Part shown: piece after piece, positions 9,801 to 18,827 of the stretch
Layout of the letters: every line of letters starts with the position of its first letter
Position numbering within the stretch: position 1 is the stretch's first letter
From: Caldicellulosiruptor saccharolyticus DSM 8903
GTDB taxonomy: Bacteria > Bacillota > Thermoanaerobacteria > Caldicellulosiruptorales > Caldicellulosiruptoraceae
Direction of reading: 5' to 3'
Assembly (NCBI RefSeq): GCF_000016545.1
Contig: NC_009437.1
Span: 2,506,501-2,570,500 of the forward strand
Length of the DNA stretch: 64,000 nucleotides
Translations under genes and position numbers: made by a program
Notes under the pieces: generated by a model
Databases searched by the model: none
What the model saw: the letters and a program-made list of their open reading frames with translations, nothing else
What the model was told of the DNA's origin: nothing

Positions 9801-12800
9801 TTCCTTGAGCTTTTGAAAGAGTTCTTTTTTGCTTTCGTTTACATCCCTCATAGTTCAGATAAGACCCATGATTTTCTTTGCTATCTCTTCTTTCTTTTGT
9901 AGTTTACATCCCTCATAGTTCAGATAAGACTTAGTGAATATTACCAAGCAATACTTATAACAAAGTAGTTTACATCCCTCATAGTTCAGATAAGACGTTA
10001 AGTGTTCAACAAATAATTTACAAAACGTTAGAGTTTACATCCCTCATAGTTCAGATAAGACCTTGCATTGATTTGAAAATACCCAGAAAAATCCAAGTTT
10101 ACATCCCTCATAGTTCAGATAAGACTACTTTTGTAGCGTTAAAACTAACCATCAAGTTTTGTTTACATCCCTCATAGTTCAGATAAGACCAACCTTGAGA
10201 TAGTTTTTCATCTCGCTAAGAGTTACGTTTACATCCCTCATAGTTCAGATAAGACCAAATAGGGAACTCTGGGATACTCTTGCTACTTCAATGTTTACAT
10301 CCCTCATAGTTCAGATAAGACCTAAAGCTAAAAGCATTTGTGAATATTTAACCAAATCTGTTTACATCCCTCATAGTTCAGATAAGACTAATTTTGAACT
10401 GGCACAAAAGGTTAAGCACATTAGTTTACATCCCTCATAGTTCAGATAAGACCGGCACAGCGTATGTTGTCAAAGAGTATTATCACGAGTTTACATCCCT
10501 CATAGTTCAGATAAGACAATCCATAGTCAGCAAGCTGTGTTATTGTTCTTGTTGTTTACATCCCTCATAGTTCAGATAAGACAATCAGAGAACTACATAT
10601 AGAGAAATCGACCTTTTATGTTTACATCCCTCATAGTTCAGATAAGACCCAGCGGTATGTATCCAAGCACATCTTGGGTCTGTGGTGTTTACATCCCTCA
10701 TAGTTCAGATAAGACAGCAAGATAAAATCTGAATAAATAATTACTACGATAGTTTACATCCCTCATAGTTCAGATAAGACATATGAGGCTTGTGGTTGAT
10801 ATCGCTAAGCGTTATAAGTTTACATCCCTCATAGTTCAGATAAGACCAATAGCTGGTTATCAATATACAGTTGGTGGTGTAAGTTTACATCCCTCATAGT
10901 TCAGATAAGACTTGCTCTTTTTTCTTTCTCTCTATCTCTTCAAGTTTGTTTACATCCCTCATAGTTCAGATAAGACTGATGCCAGCTAATATGATGCCGT
11001 TGGCAACAATGAAGTTTACATCCCTCATAGTTCAGATAAGACGCGCCGTGCTTGCTATTGTGTCCCAAGTGTTTTGCGTTTACATCCCTCATAGTTCAGA
11101 TAAGACGGTCTGCTTTTATTCCGGCGTTGCCCAAGATAGCCAGTTTACATCCCTCATAGTTCAGATAAGACCGTCGGTAATCTGTATGCCTAGTTGCTTC
11201 AACATTTGTTTACATCCCTCATAGTTCAGATAAGACCGAGGCATTAGCCGCACTTGCCAGCACGTCCGCAATGGTTTACATCCCTCATAGTTCAGATAAG
11301 ACTGGTTGTCCATTATCCTTGGTGCCAGTATCACCCATGTTTACATCCCTCATAGTTCAGATAAGACCAGCATACCGGACATAGCCTCGGCGCCAAAAAT
11401 CGTAGGTTTACATCCCTCATAGTTCAGATAAGACTAAAAGGAGTGATTACTTTGGATTTGAACTATGAACGTTTACATCCCTCATAGTTCAGATAAGACA
11501 CTATTGACAAGGTCAGAGAAATAGCGAATTACTTTGTTTACATCCCTCATAGTTCAGATAAGACTATGCCCCGATATAAAGGTGAGCCTACAAGTATGGT
11601 TTACATCCCTCATAGTTCAGATAAGACGCAGTTTACGGTAGGTATGGCGGGCTTCGAAGGCGGTTTACATCCCTCATAGTTCAGATAAGACCAACATATT
11701 CCCTACCGTTGTAAACAACCCTATCATCGTTTACATCCCTCATAGTTCAGATAAGACCATACCAGCAAGGTATTTGACAGGACAACTAATTTCAGTTTAC
11801 ATCCCTCATAGTTCAGATAAGACCTCTGAACTTGCGTTGTCGTCACCAGCTGGCTGCCCGCGTTTACATCCCTCATAGTTCAGATAAGACCTTGAAAGAG
11901 AATTAAACAAAACAATAGACTACAAGTTTACATCCCTCATAGTTCAGATAAGACGATAAAGGCAATGAATGCAATGCTTGGTGGAAAAGGTTTACATCCC
12001 TCATAGTTCAGATAAGACTGTCGTCCTTGAAAGGTAACCAAGACTCTCGATATAAATGTTTACATCCCTCATAGTTCAGATAAGACTCTCACCTCAGGGT
12101 CTCTGGGCACTTGCTGCAAGTTGTTTACATCCCTCATAGTTCAGATAAGACTAATACGCAAGAGTGTTTATAAGCTTTATGACAGCTATGTTTACATCCC
12201 TCATAGTTCAGATAAGACTTGTAGATGCAGAAAATAAAAAAGTATATCTGCAAAGTTTACATCCCTCATAGTTCAGATAAGACAACCGTTTATGCCGCGA
12301 AAGCCCTTGACTTGGTGGAAGTTTACATCCCTCATAGTTCAGATAAGACCACGGGTCAAATCTTAAGTTTTACAGATACAATATATGTTTACATCCCTCA
12401 TAGTTCAGATAAGACTTTCACATCACTACCCATGAATTCGAAATCAAACTTGTTTACATCCCTCATAGTTCAGATAAGACGGCAATATTATGCAAGCTGT
12501 TGCGACCATTGCAATGCTGTTTACATCCCTCATAGTTCAGATAAGACTTGCCTCCTCCAACGTCACCGGCTCCACCAGCGGGTTTACATCCCTCATAGTT
12601 CAGATAAGACCTGTGCCCGGATATACTCAAAGCCTCTGCTGTACCCGTTTACATCCCTCATAGTTCAGATAAGACGAAGAATGGCAAAAGGACAAAAAGT
12701 AGTAGGATATGAGTTTACATCCCTCATAGTTCAGATAAGACTAACTGCCCATATAGTGCCAAATATTGCTAATCCTATGTTTACATCCCTCATAGTTCAG

Positions 12801-13518
12801 ATAAGACCTGAAAGAGAAGGGTGGCGAAGGGCGGCTGTGTATAACGTTTACATCCCTCATAGTTCAGATAAGACTGCGAAATAAATATGTCTCTGACGAG
12901 ACATTGTCAACGTTTACATCCCTCATAGTTCAGATAAGACCAATACTAAAGGAAACTGCCTTTTGAACGTAGTAATGTTTACATCCCTCATAGTTCAGAT
13001 AAGACTTGGTGATGTTAGTTGATGGTAAAGAATCTAAAAATAAGTTTACATCCCTCATAGTTCAGATAAGACTATTTAGGGGTGGTGGCAAGTATTTCCC
13101 ACTTGAGCAGTTTACATCCCTCATAGTTCAGATAAGACTTGTAACAGGGCTCACAGATTTATATGCTGTGAGGATGTTTACATCCCTCATAGTTCAGATA
13201 AGACCAAGGAATAGTGTAAGTTGCCGATTCGAGAACCTGAGTTTACATCCCTCATAGTTCAGATAAGACTCTTTGAGCCGTGATGGTTTACGTATAAAAC
13301 TTTCTTGTTTACATCCCTCATAGTTCAGATAAGACTGATAGATAGCTTAAAAATTAATGATAGCTTAAAATTGTTTACATCCCTCATAGTTCAGATAAGA
13401 CGCAGGATAGAAAAGAAAAAGAGTTATATGTACCAGAAGTTTACATCCCTCATAGTTCAGATAAGACAGCTTTTTGGAACGACTAATCCAGATAGCCCTT
13501 ATCATGTTTACATCCCTC
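6822..13518 (-). CRISPR. CRISPR array 1, leader-distal segment (102 repeats plus half)
   Basis: By hand count there are 102 complete 29-nt repeats beginning GTTTACATCC and ending CAGATAAGAC (plus strand), with spacers of mostly 34-38 nt and a period of 65-67 bp, followed by the first 13 nt of a 103rd repeat at 13506-13518. The crRNA sense is inferred to be the minus strand: the reverse complement ends GATGTAAAC, the type I-B 5'-handle shape, and the leader and cas genes lie at the high-coordinate end. Repeats here are essentially invariant. The first repeat is preceded by about 20 nt of a truncated spacer that abuts the IS21 end. Confidence 0.98.
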
Positions 13519-14086
13519 TCTCAATATACCTTTGATTTTCTCAAAATATCTCACGGTTTCTTTAAATTTCGTTATCGAAACAAACAATTTTGTTCTTGAT
13601 ATTGTTATTATTGCTTTATTCTACCATGCCCAACTTAGAATTGGCCTCCATCTTGTATTTATCTTGTTATTCTACCATATTACGGCGGGTATTTATCCAC
13701 AATAACCATGGCGTTTACCCTCTCATGTCTCTCAGGGTCTTTTCTCACTTGCCCTCAATTCCCTCGTCCCATCTACCATGGCGTGGACGTCAGTTATGCT
13801 CGTATGCAGGGTCTTCGCCCGTATGGGGATGTACTCTGACCACCCGCTCACATTTTCCAATCTACTTACTTTTTATAAAGAATCATTTTATCCTTCTTTC
13901 TTCACTTGTTACTCTCTATACATTGTTTAAGATGTGAACTCCTACCAAAAGGGGCGCTTTGCTACTCGACATGACTTAATCTCCTCGCAAAGCTAAGAAT
14001 TTCTTTACCCCCTCAAGATGTGAATCACTCAAACTATTTCTCCTGCTTTAAACTAAGAATGTTCAAGCAATTTTTCTCACTTCACT
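13519..14086 (-). ncRNA. Long non-coding end of the IS110 element, candidate bridge RNA
   Basis: These 568 bp contain no gene but have repeated and palindromic blocks: ATTCTACCAT occurs near 13617 and 13671, and ACCATGGCG near 13706 and 13776. Their base composition is richer in GC than the surroundings. IS110-family elements encode a bridge RNA in a non-coding end; a location 3' of the transposase is typical of the IS1111 subgroup. Two short matches to the target repeat are present: 13713-13726 (GTTTACCCTCTCAT, close to the repeat start) and GGGATGTA at 13826-13833, complementary to TACATCCC. The family knowledge is solid; the exact RNA and guides here are inference. Confidence 0.4.
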
Positions 14087-15373
14087 TCACGCTGTCCTTG
14101 CTAAAGCCTCTCTCTTTATATCGCTCAACATCTTGTTCCCATCATACTTTACGCCTTTTTTCAAAATCGCATAAAATACCCTTATCAATTTACAACACAG
14201 TGCTATTAATGATTGCTTCTTCTTCAAGGGATTGTTCTCTCGCGTGGTGTAATACCTGTGCAGCTGCTTAAATTCTTCATTCTTTGCTACTATTGTAATC
14301 ATGGCCTTGAACAAGCTACTTCTGAGCCTCCCTCGCCCTCTTTTACTTATACACGTCTGACCCTTGTACTTACCAGAACTATTCTCAACTATATTGAGTC
14401 CCGCCAATTTCTGTATCTGTCTCGCATCCTCATACCTCTTTATATCTCCAACCTCAGAAATAAAGCCAACTGCCGTTTTTACACCAACACCTTTTATTTT
14501 AAGCAGTTCCTCTCCATTCGGCACCTCTCTCAAAAGCTCTGCCATCTCGGCTTCTATCTCTTCTATCTGCTTCTTTAAAAGCTCATATTGACTCAGCAAA
14601 TATTTTATCTCTTGTCTTGCCAGCTTTCTCCCTTCTTTTTTACCTATACTCCTTTTGGCAGCCTCTACTAAATCCATCGCCCTCCTGCGACTAACCGCTC
14701 GCCTATCTACTTTGTCACGCCAGTACTCTATAATCCCTTCCACTTCATTTTCCACTACATCACAAGGCAATGGCATCTCTTTTAGGGTCAATAGCGCTAC
14801 CTTGCCTTCCCAATCAGAAAATACTTCTAAAAATTCTGGAAAATACATATCGAGCCAGTTGATTATTTGATTTTTTAAAACGTTCAGCTGTTTTTGTAGC
14901 CTTTCATATATGTTCATCGCTACTCTCATCTCAGCATATATACCCTCGGGTATATTTGGCTCTGTATATCTTCCATCCTTCACAAGCATCGCTATCGTCT
15001 TCGGATCCTTTATATCGCTCTTAGTTTGCGTATTATCATCAAGCTCCTTGCTCCTCTTCACGTGAAAAGGATTCACTAAAACCACTTTTATGCCATTCTC
15101 TCTCAGATACTGCTCAAAGCACAGCCAGTAATGCCCTGTAGGCTCTATCCCTACTATCATGTTGTCTTTGCCATTTGCTTTCATTATCTTATTTGCCCAA
15201 TCCAAAAATTTCTCCATACCTTCTTTCCTATTCTCAAACTCTATTCTCTTGCCAAGCTCCACTCCTCTAAAATCAAATGCTCTGCCTACATGCCTTTCCT
15301 TTGCTATATCTACTCCTACAACTAAAGTTCTCTCTGTTACTTGTAATATCTTTTCATTTTGTGTATACTTCAA
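14087..15373 (-). CDS. IS110-family DEDD transposase (recombinase)
   Basis: The N-terminal RuvC-like domain has Asp in 'VVGVDIAKERHV', Glu in 'VGIEPTGHYW' and the Asp pair in 'TKSDIKDPKTIAMLVKDGR'. After a coiled coil ('LLKKQIEEIEAEMAELLREV') comes the Transposase_20 domain 'LLKIKGVGVKTAVGFISEVGD' with the serine-containing 'NIVENSSGKYKGQ'. I place the start at the TTG at 15371-15373, 8 nt behind AAAGGAGG; the frame extends further upstream to 15415 without a binding site. The Shine-Dalgarno lies in a stem (see 15378-15445). The frame is intact. The gene points the same way as array transcription. Confidence 0.9.
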   Translation of the reverse strand: MKYTQNEKILQVTERTLVVGVDIAKERHVGRAFDFRGVELGKRIEFENRKEGMEKFLDWANKIMKANGKDNMIVGIEPTGHYWLCFEQYLRENGIKVVLVNPFHVKRSKELDDNTQTKSDIKDPKTIAMLVKDGRYTEPNIPEGIYAEMRVAMNIYERLQKQLNVLKNQIINWLDMYFPEFLEVFSDWEGKVALLTLKEMPLPCDVVENEVEGIIEYWRDKVDRRAVSRRRAMDLVEAAKRSIGKKEGRKLARQEIKYLLSQYELLKKQIEEIEAEMAELLREVPNGEELLKIKGVGVKTAVGFISEVGDIKRYEDARQIQKLAGLNIVENSSGKYKGQTCISKRGRGRLRSSLFKAMITIVAKNEEFKQLHRYYTTRENNPLKKKQSLIALCCKLIRVFYAILKKGVKYDGNKMLSDIKREALARTA

Positions 15374-15377
15374 AGAG

Positions 15378-15445
15378 GGTACCTCCTTTGTTGTGTTTTG
15401 TCGTAAGTTGTACAACTTACATTCTGTATTTTACCAGGAGGTACC
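15378..15445 (-). promoter_or_regulatory. Hairpin sequestering the IS110 transposase Shine-Dalgarno
   Basis: On the minus strand GGTACCTCC (15437-15445) comes first and can pair perfectly with GGAGGTACC (15378-15386), which contains most of the transposase ribosome binding site. Between them lies an 18-bp perfect palindrome, GTAAGTTGTACAACTTAC (15403-15420). A transcript entering from outside the element would fold this stem and hide the binding site. IS10 and IS200 use analogous hairpins to avoid translation from read-through RNA. Confidence 0.6.
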
Positions 15446-15504
15446 TTATCTCTTCAAATCTCATTTCTCTTCATTTTCACTCATTTTCGTTCATTACAGG
15501 AATG

Positions 15505-18101
15505 CTCATAGTTCAGATAAGACTATCAACATTGAACCAAAAGCTGTTATGTTGGTCATCAGTTTACATCCCTCATAGTTCAGATAAGACTAACGCAGAC
15601 ACGGCAACAAAAGAAAAAGCGTTGATAAGTTTACATCCCTCATAGTTCAGATAAGACTAAACATTACAGGCTTTAAGGACCGATTAGGTCGCAATGTTTA
15701 CATCCCTCATAGTTCAGATAAGACCCGTCGTCGTCAACAACAAACTCGAAAGACAAAAGTTGGTTTACATCCCTCATAGTTCAGATAAGACCATAGATTT
15801 TGATATCACCATTTTCGGTGAGCACAACGTTTACATCCCTCATAGTTCAGATAAGACTAGCATTGTATCGTTGTAAGCGTTCTAATTCCCCTTCGTTTAC
15901 ATCCCTCATAGTTCAGATAAGACCAGAACCCAGAACAGGCAGGTAATGAATAATGACATGTTTACATCCCTCATAGTTCAGATAAGACTGCCAAACAAGG
16001 TTGACCAGCAGGTAATTGATGAGTTTGTTTACATCCCTCATAGTTCAGATAAGACGGCTAATTGCATGTTCAATAAGTACTTTTTGCCCTGGTTTACATC
16101 CCTCATAGTTCAGATAAGACCATCACCTCTGGGCTACATGTCCCTCGGGCACTGGCTGGTTTACATCCCTCATAGTTCAGATAAGACCAGAAAGGAGGGT
16201 AGCGGTTACATAATAGTAGTTTAGTGTTTACATCCCTCATAGTTCAGATAAGACCGAGATGGGCTTGCCATTAACCTTAGCCGACCGCATCTTGTTTACA
16301 TCCCTCATAGTTCAGATAAGACCAACTCCTTCAGTAATAAGTGTGTCGCCTTTGTAGAGTGTTTACATCCCTCATAGTTCAGATAAGACTCGCAAAGCAT
16401 CCATACAATGGTCGGCTACTTTTAAGTTTACATCCCTCATAGTTCAGATAAGACACGAAGCGATGAAGCTCATCGTGTGTTCACATGAGCTGTTTACATC
16501 CCTCATAGTTCAGATAAGACTCGTGAGGCCGTGAAACAAGCGAGCTTTCGTAATGCGCGTTTACATCCCTCATAGTTCAGATAAGACGCGGGTCAAGACC
16601 CTGGCGGAAGCGTAGAGGCCGAAAGTTTACATCCCTCATAGTTCAGATAAGACCTGGAAGCTGTCTACTGGGCGGCCCCAAAGTTACCGCGTTTACATCC
16701 CTCATAGTTCAGATAAGACGGCGCGGAAGCGGGGCAGACGATGCTCACCCTGATAAAGTTTACATCCCTCATAGTTCAGATAAGACCTGCGTACGCGGCA
16801 TTCCCCTTGATGTTATCGCCCAGGGTTTACATCCCTCATAGTTCAGATAAGACCATGAAAATCCTTGCAGCTCCCGACCTCCACTGCTTCGTTTACATCC
16901 CTCATAGTTCAGATAAGACGCCCTGGACAAATTCGGCACCCCCTTAGTGGTAGCTGGTTTACATCCCTCATAGTTCAGATAAGACAAGGTCAGCGATTAT
17001 TGGGAAATTAAACATAATCCGAGTTTACATCCCTCATAGTTCAGATAAGACATTAGCTGAGAGTGGCACAGCACTAAGAAGGTTGATGAGTTTACATCCC
17101 TCATAGTTCAGATAAGACTGCAACGTGCAACTTGACGCTGTATGTTTACAATGTGTTTACATCCCTCATAGTTCAGATAAGACGCTGGTGTTGCCGCTGC
17201 TGGGTTGCATATTTTACCTGTTTACATCCCTCATAGTTCAGATAAGACTACGATTTGCCTTATGCGATAGTGCAACACGAGAGACGTTTACATCCCTCAT
17301 AGTTCAGATAAGACTAGAAGCTTCTACCTGCGAAAGCGTATACTTGGACCGTTTACATCCCTCATAGTTCAGATAAGACGTGCCAGTTTTGGCTTTTCTA
17401 ATTACACATTTAAAACGTTTACATCCCTCATAGTTCAGATAAGACCAAAAAAAATAAGCTCAGCTATTGCTGAGCAACTATAGTTTACATCCCTCATAGT
17501 TCAGATAAGACACCGAGCGATACAAAGTCGGCAGCTTGTACATTTTTAGTTTACATCCCTCATAGTTCAGATAAGACTACCGGGAACTGGTGAGAAGCCA
17601 ACCTTGTTAAAACCGTTTACATCCCTCATAGTTCAGATAAGACCTGGTCATTCAGGGTAGAATATCACAATTTGGATACGTTTACATCCCTCATAGTTCA
17701 GATAAGACTTATTTAGAAAAGGCTATTGTGATAAATCAATATGGGTTTACATCCCTCATAGTTCAGATAAGACCTTTGCTATTTCCTTTGATTATTCTAT
17801 AAACTTGTGCGTTTACATCCTTCATAGTTCAGATAAGACGTTATTTAGAGACACAGCAAAATTTCTTGAGAAAAAGTTTACATCCTTCATAGTTCAGATA
17901 AGACATATATGAAAAGCAGAAAAGAGATATATTGAATGCAGTTTACATCCTTCATAGTTCAGATAAGACGTTTCTTCTATTGCTTTTCTCAGTTCATACG
18001 GTATATAGTTTACATCCTTCATAGTTCAGATAAGACTGATGATTATTACCAACAACATACAGATATAAAAAAGTTTACATCCTTCATAGTTCAGATAAGA
18101 C
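15505..18101 (-). CRISPR. CRISPR array 1, leader-proximal segment (half repeat plus 39 repeats)
   Basis: The segment begins with the 19-nt right part of the split repeat and holds 39 complete repeats, the last at 18073-18101, giving 142 repeats for the whole array when the split one is counted once. The five repeats nearest the leader (starting 17811, 17876, 17941, 18008, 18073) all read CCTTCATAG instead of CCCTCATAG. Spacers between about 15960 and 17400 are noticeably GC-rich, while the newest ones are AT-rich. One spacer (17446-17482) forms an intrinsic terminator on the crRNA strand. Confidence 0.98.
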
Positions 18102-18309
18102 CCACTTTTATAAAAAACCTTGTAACTCAGTTACTACCTACAATTATACCTTATCCCATATTACTTTGCAATCAATATTATTTGCAGCAAAGGGGTGATA
18201 GGTTGTTGGAATAAAATACTAAATCGACTTCTTTTGCAGAATTGACAAGCTAGTTGCTCAGCTTGTTACTTTTTTAGGTTTGCTGCAAATTGGTTGTTTC
18301 TTGCAATAC
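18102..18309 (-). promoter_or_regulatory. CRISPR array 1 leader
   Basis: A 208-bp AT-rich non-coding region between the cas2 stop and the first repeat, where the array promoter and integration signals must lie. It carries TTTGCAGCAA (18181-18190) 81 bp from the repeat and TAGGTTTGCTGCAAA (18275-18289) about 98 bp further out. Both motifs recur at the same spacing in the leader of the second array. A minus-strand array promoter cannot be assigned with confidence. Confidence 0.75.
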
Positions 18310-18580
18310 TTACAGTATCACAGAATCATAGTTCTTCTCCTGTCCAAGTATCTTCTTGCTGCATACAATTTTATACTCCATCTCGTAAAAATACACTGAA
18401 TCCTCATCCTTTTCTATCACAGAAAAAAGTTCCCGTTTGCATTTTTCAAGCTTGCCATATGTTATTTCACCCTCAAATACAGAGTTTTGTACCCAAGTGA
18501 GGTACTTTTTCAAAATTTTTCGAACTTTATTCACACGTTTTTCATTAACGTCGTATGTAACTATTACAAATATTTTGCAT
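18310..18580 (-). pseudogene. cas2: Cas2 adaptation protein, frameshifted at the start codon
   Basis: The frame ending at 18310 reads KIFVIVTYDVNEKRVNKVRKIL... to the C-terminus, a complete Cas2 (ferredoxin fold, first strand with the conserved Asp in 'TYDV') of about 89 residues. The only ATG with a ribosome binding site (GGGAG at 18583-18587, ATG at 18578-18580) is one base out of frame: a C at 18577 sits between ATG and AAA. Without it the protein would begin MKIFVIVTYDV. The next in-frame start is the GTG at 18534, which would delete strand 1 and the Asp. Either cas2 is inactive, an unusual start codon is used, or the assembly has an error. It lies 247 bp from cas1 and directly next to the leader. 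Confidence 0.75.
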
Positions 18581-18827
18581 CACTCCCTCATAGGAAGATA
18601 ACTTCCAATACCAAAGTCTCTTATAAGAATATTAGAAAATTTTTTGTGAATAAGTCTTACTTACACTTAACACCAATTAAGGATAAATCCAATTTGGTTA
18701 ACACATTGTCCACGTGCTAAATTCGTTTTTAGATATCAACCATTTAACTACATTTAGCACGCTGTGCCCGTAAAAAATGTCCCATAATTTGCTTTTTAAC
18801 TTCTGTCAGGTGTCTTTGCAAGAGTTC

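Larger units (their letters stand above)
13519..15504 (-). mobile_element. IS110-family insertion sequence splitting a CRISPR repeat
   Basis: The repeat is cut after GTTTACATCCCTC (13506-13518) and resumes as CTCATAGTTCAGATAAGAC at 15505-15523. The two halves sum to 32 nt for a 29-nt repeat, so CTC is shared or duplicated. The 1986-bp insert carries one transposase gene on the minus strand, about 130 bp of upstream sequence, and an unusually long non-coding segment (13519-14086) downstream of the gene. No long terminal inverted repeats are seen, as expected for IS110. Confidence 0.9.

Noticed and set aside
12225-12884. Long plus-strand reading frames inside the CRISPR array with repeated FTSLIVQIR / VYIPHSSDKT peptides
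   Set aside because: They are translations of the 29-nt repeats and spacers; the 65-67 bp period keeps frames open by chance. Similar frames occur throughout 6822-18101 on both strands.
13590-13937. Plus-strand frame in the IS110 non-coding end
   Set aside because: No ribosome binding site or family similarity; it overlaps repeated, structured DNA of the element and is better explained as an RNA region.
17124-17154. GTTTACA inside a spacer as a possible extra repeat
   Set aside because: Only 7 bases match, and the spacing to the flanking repeats is normal; it is spacer content.
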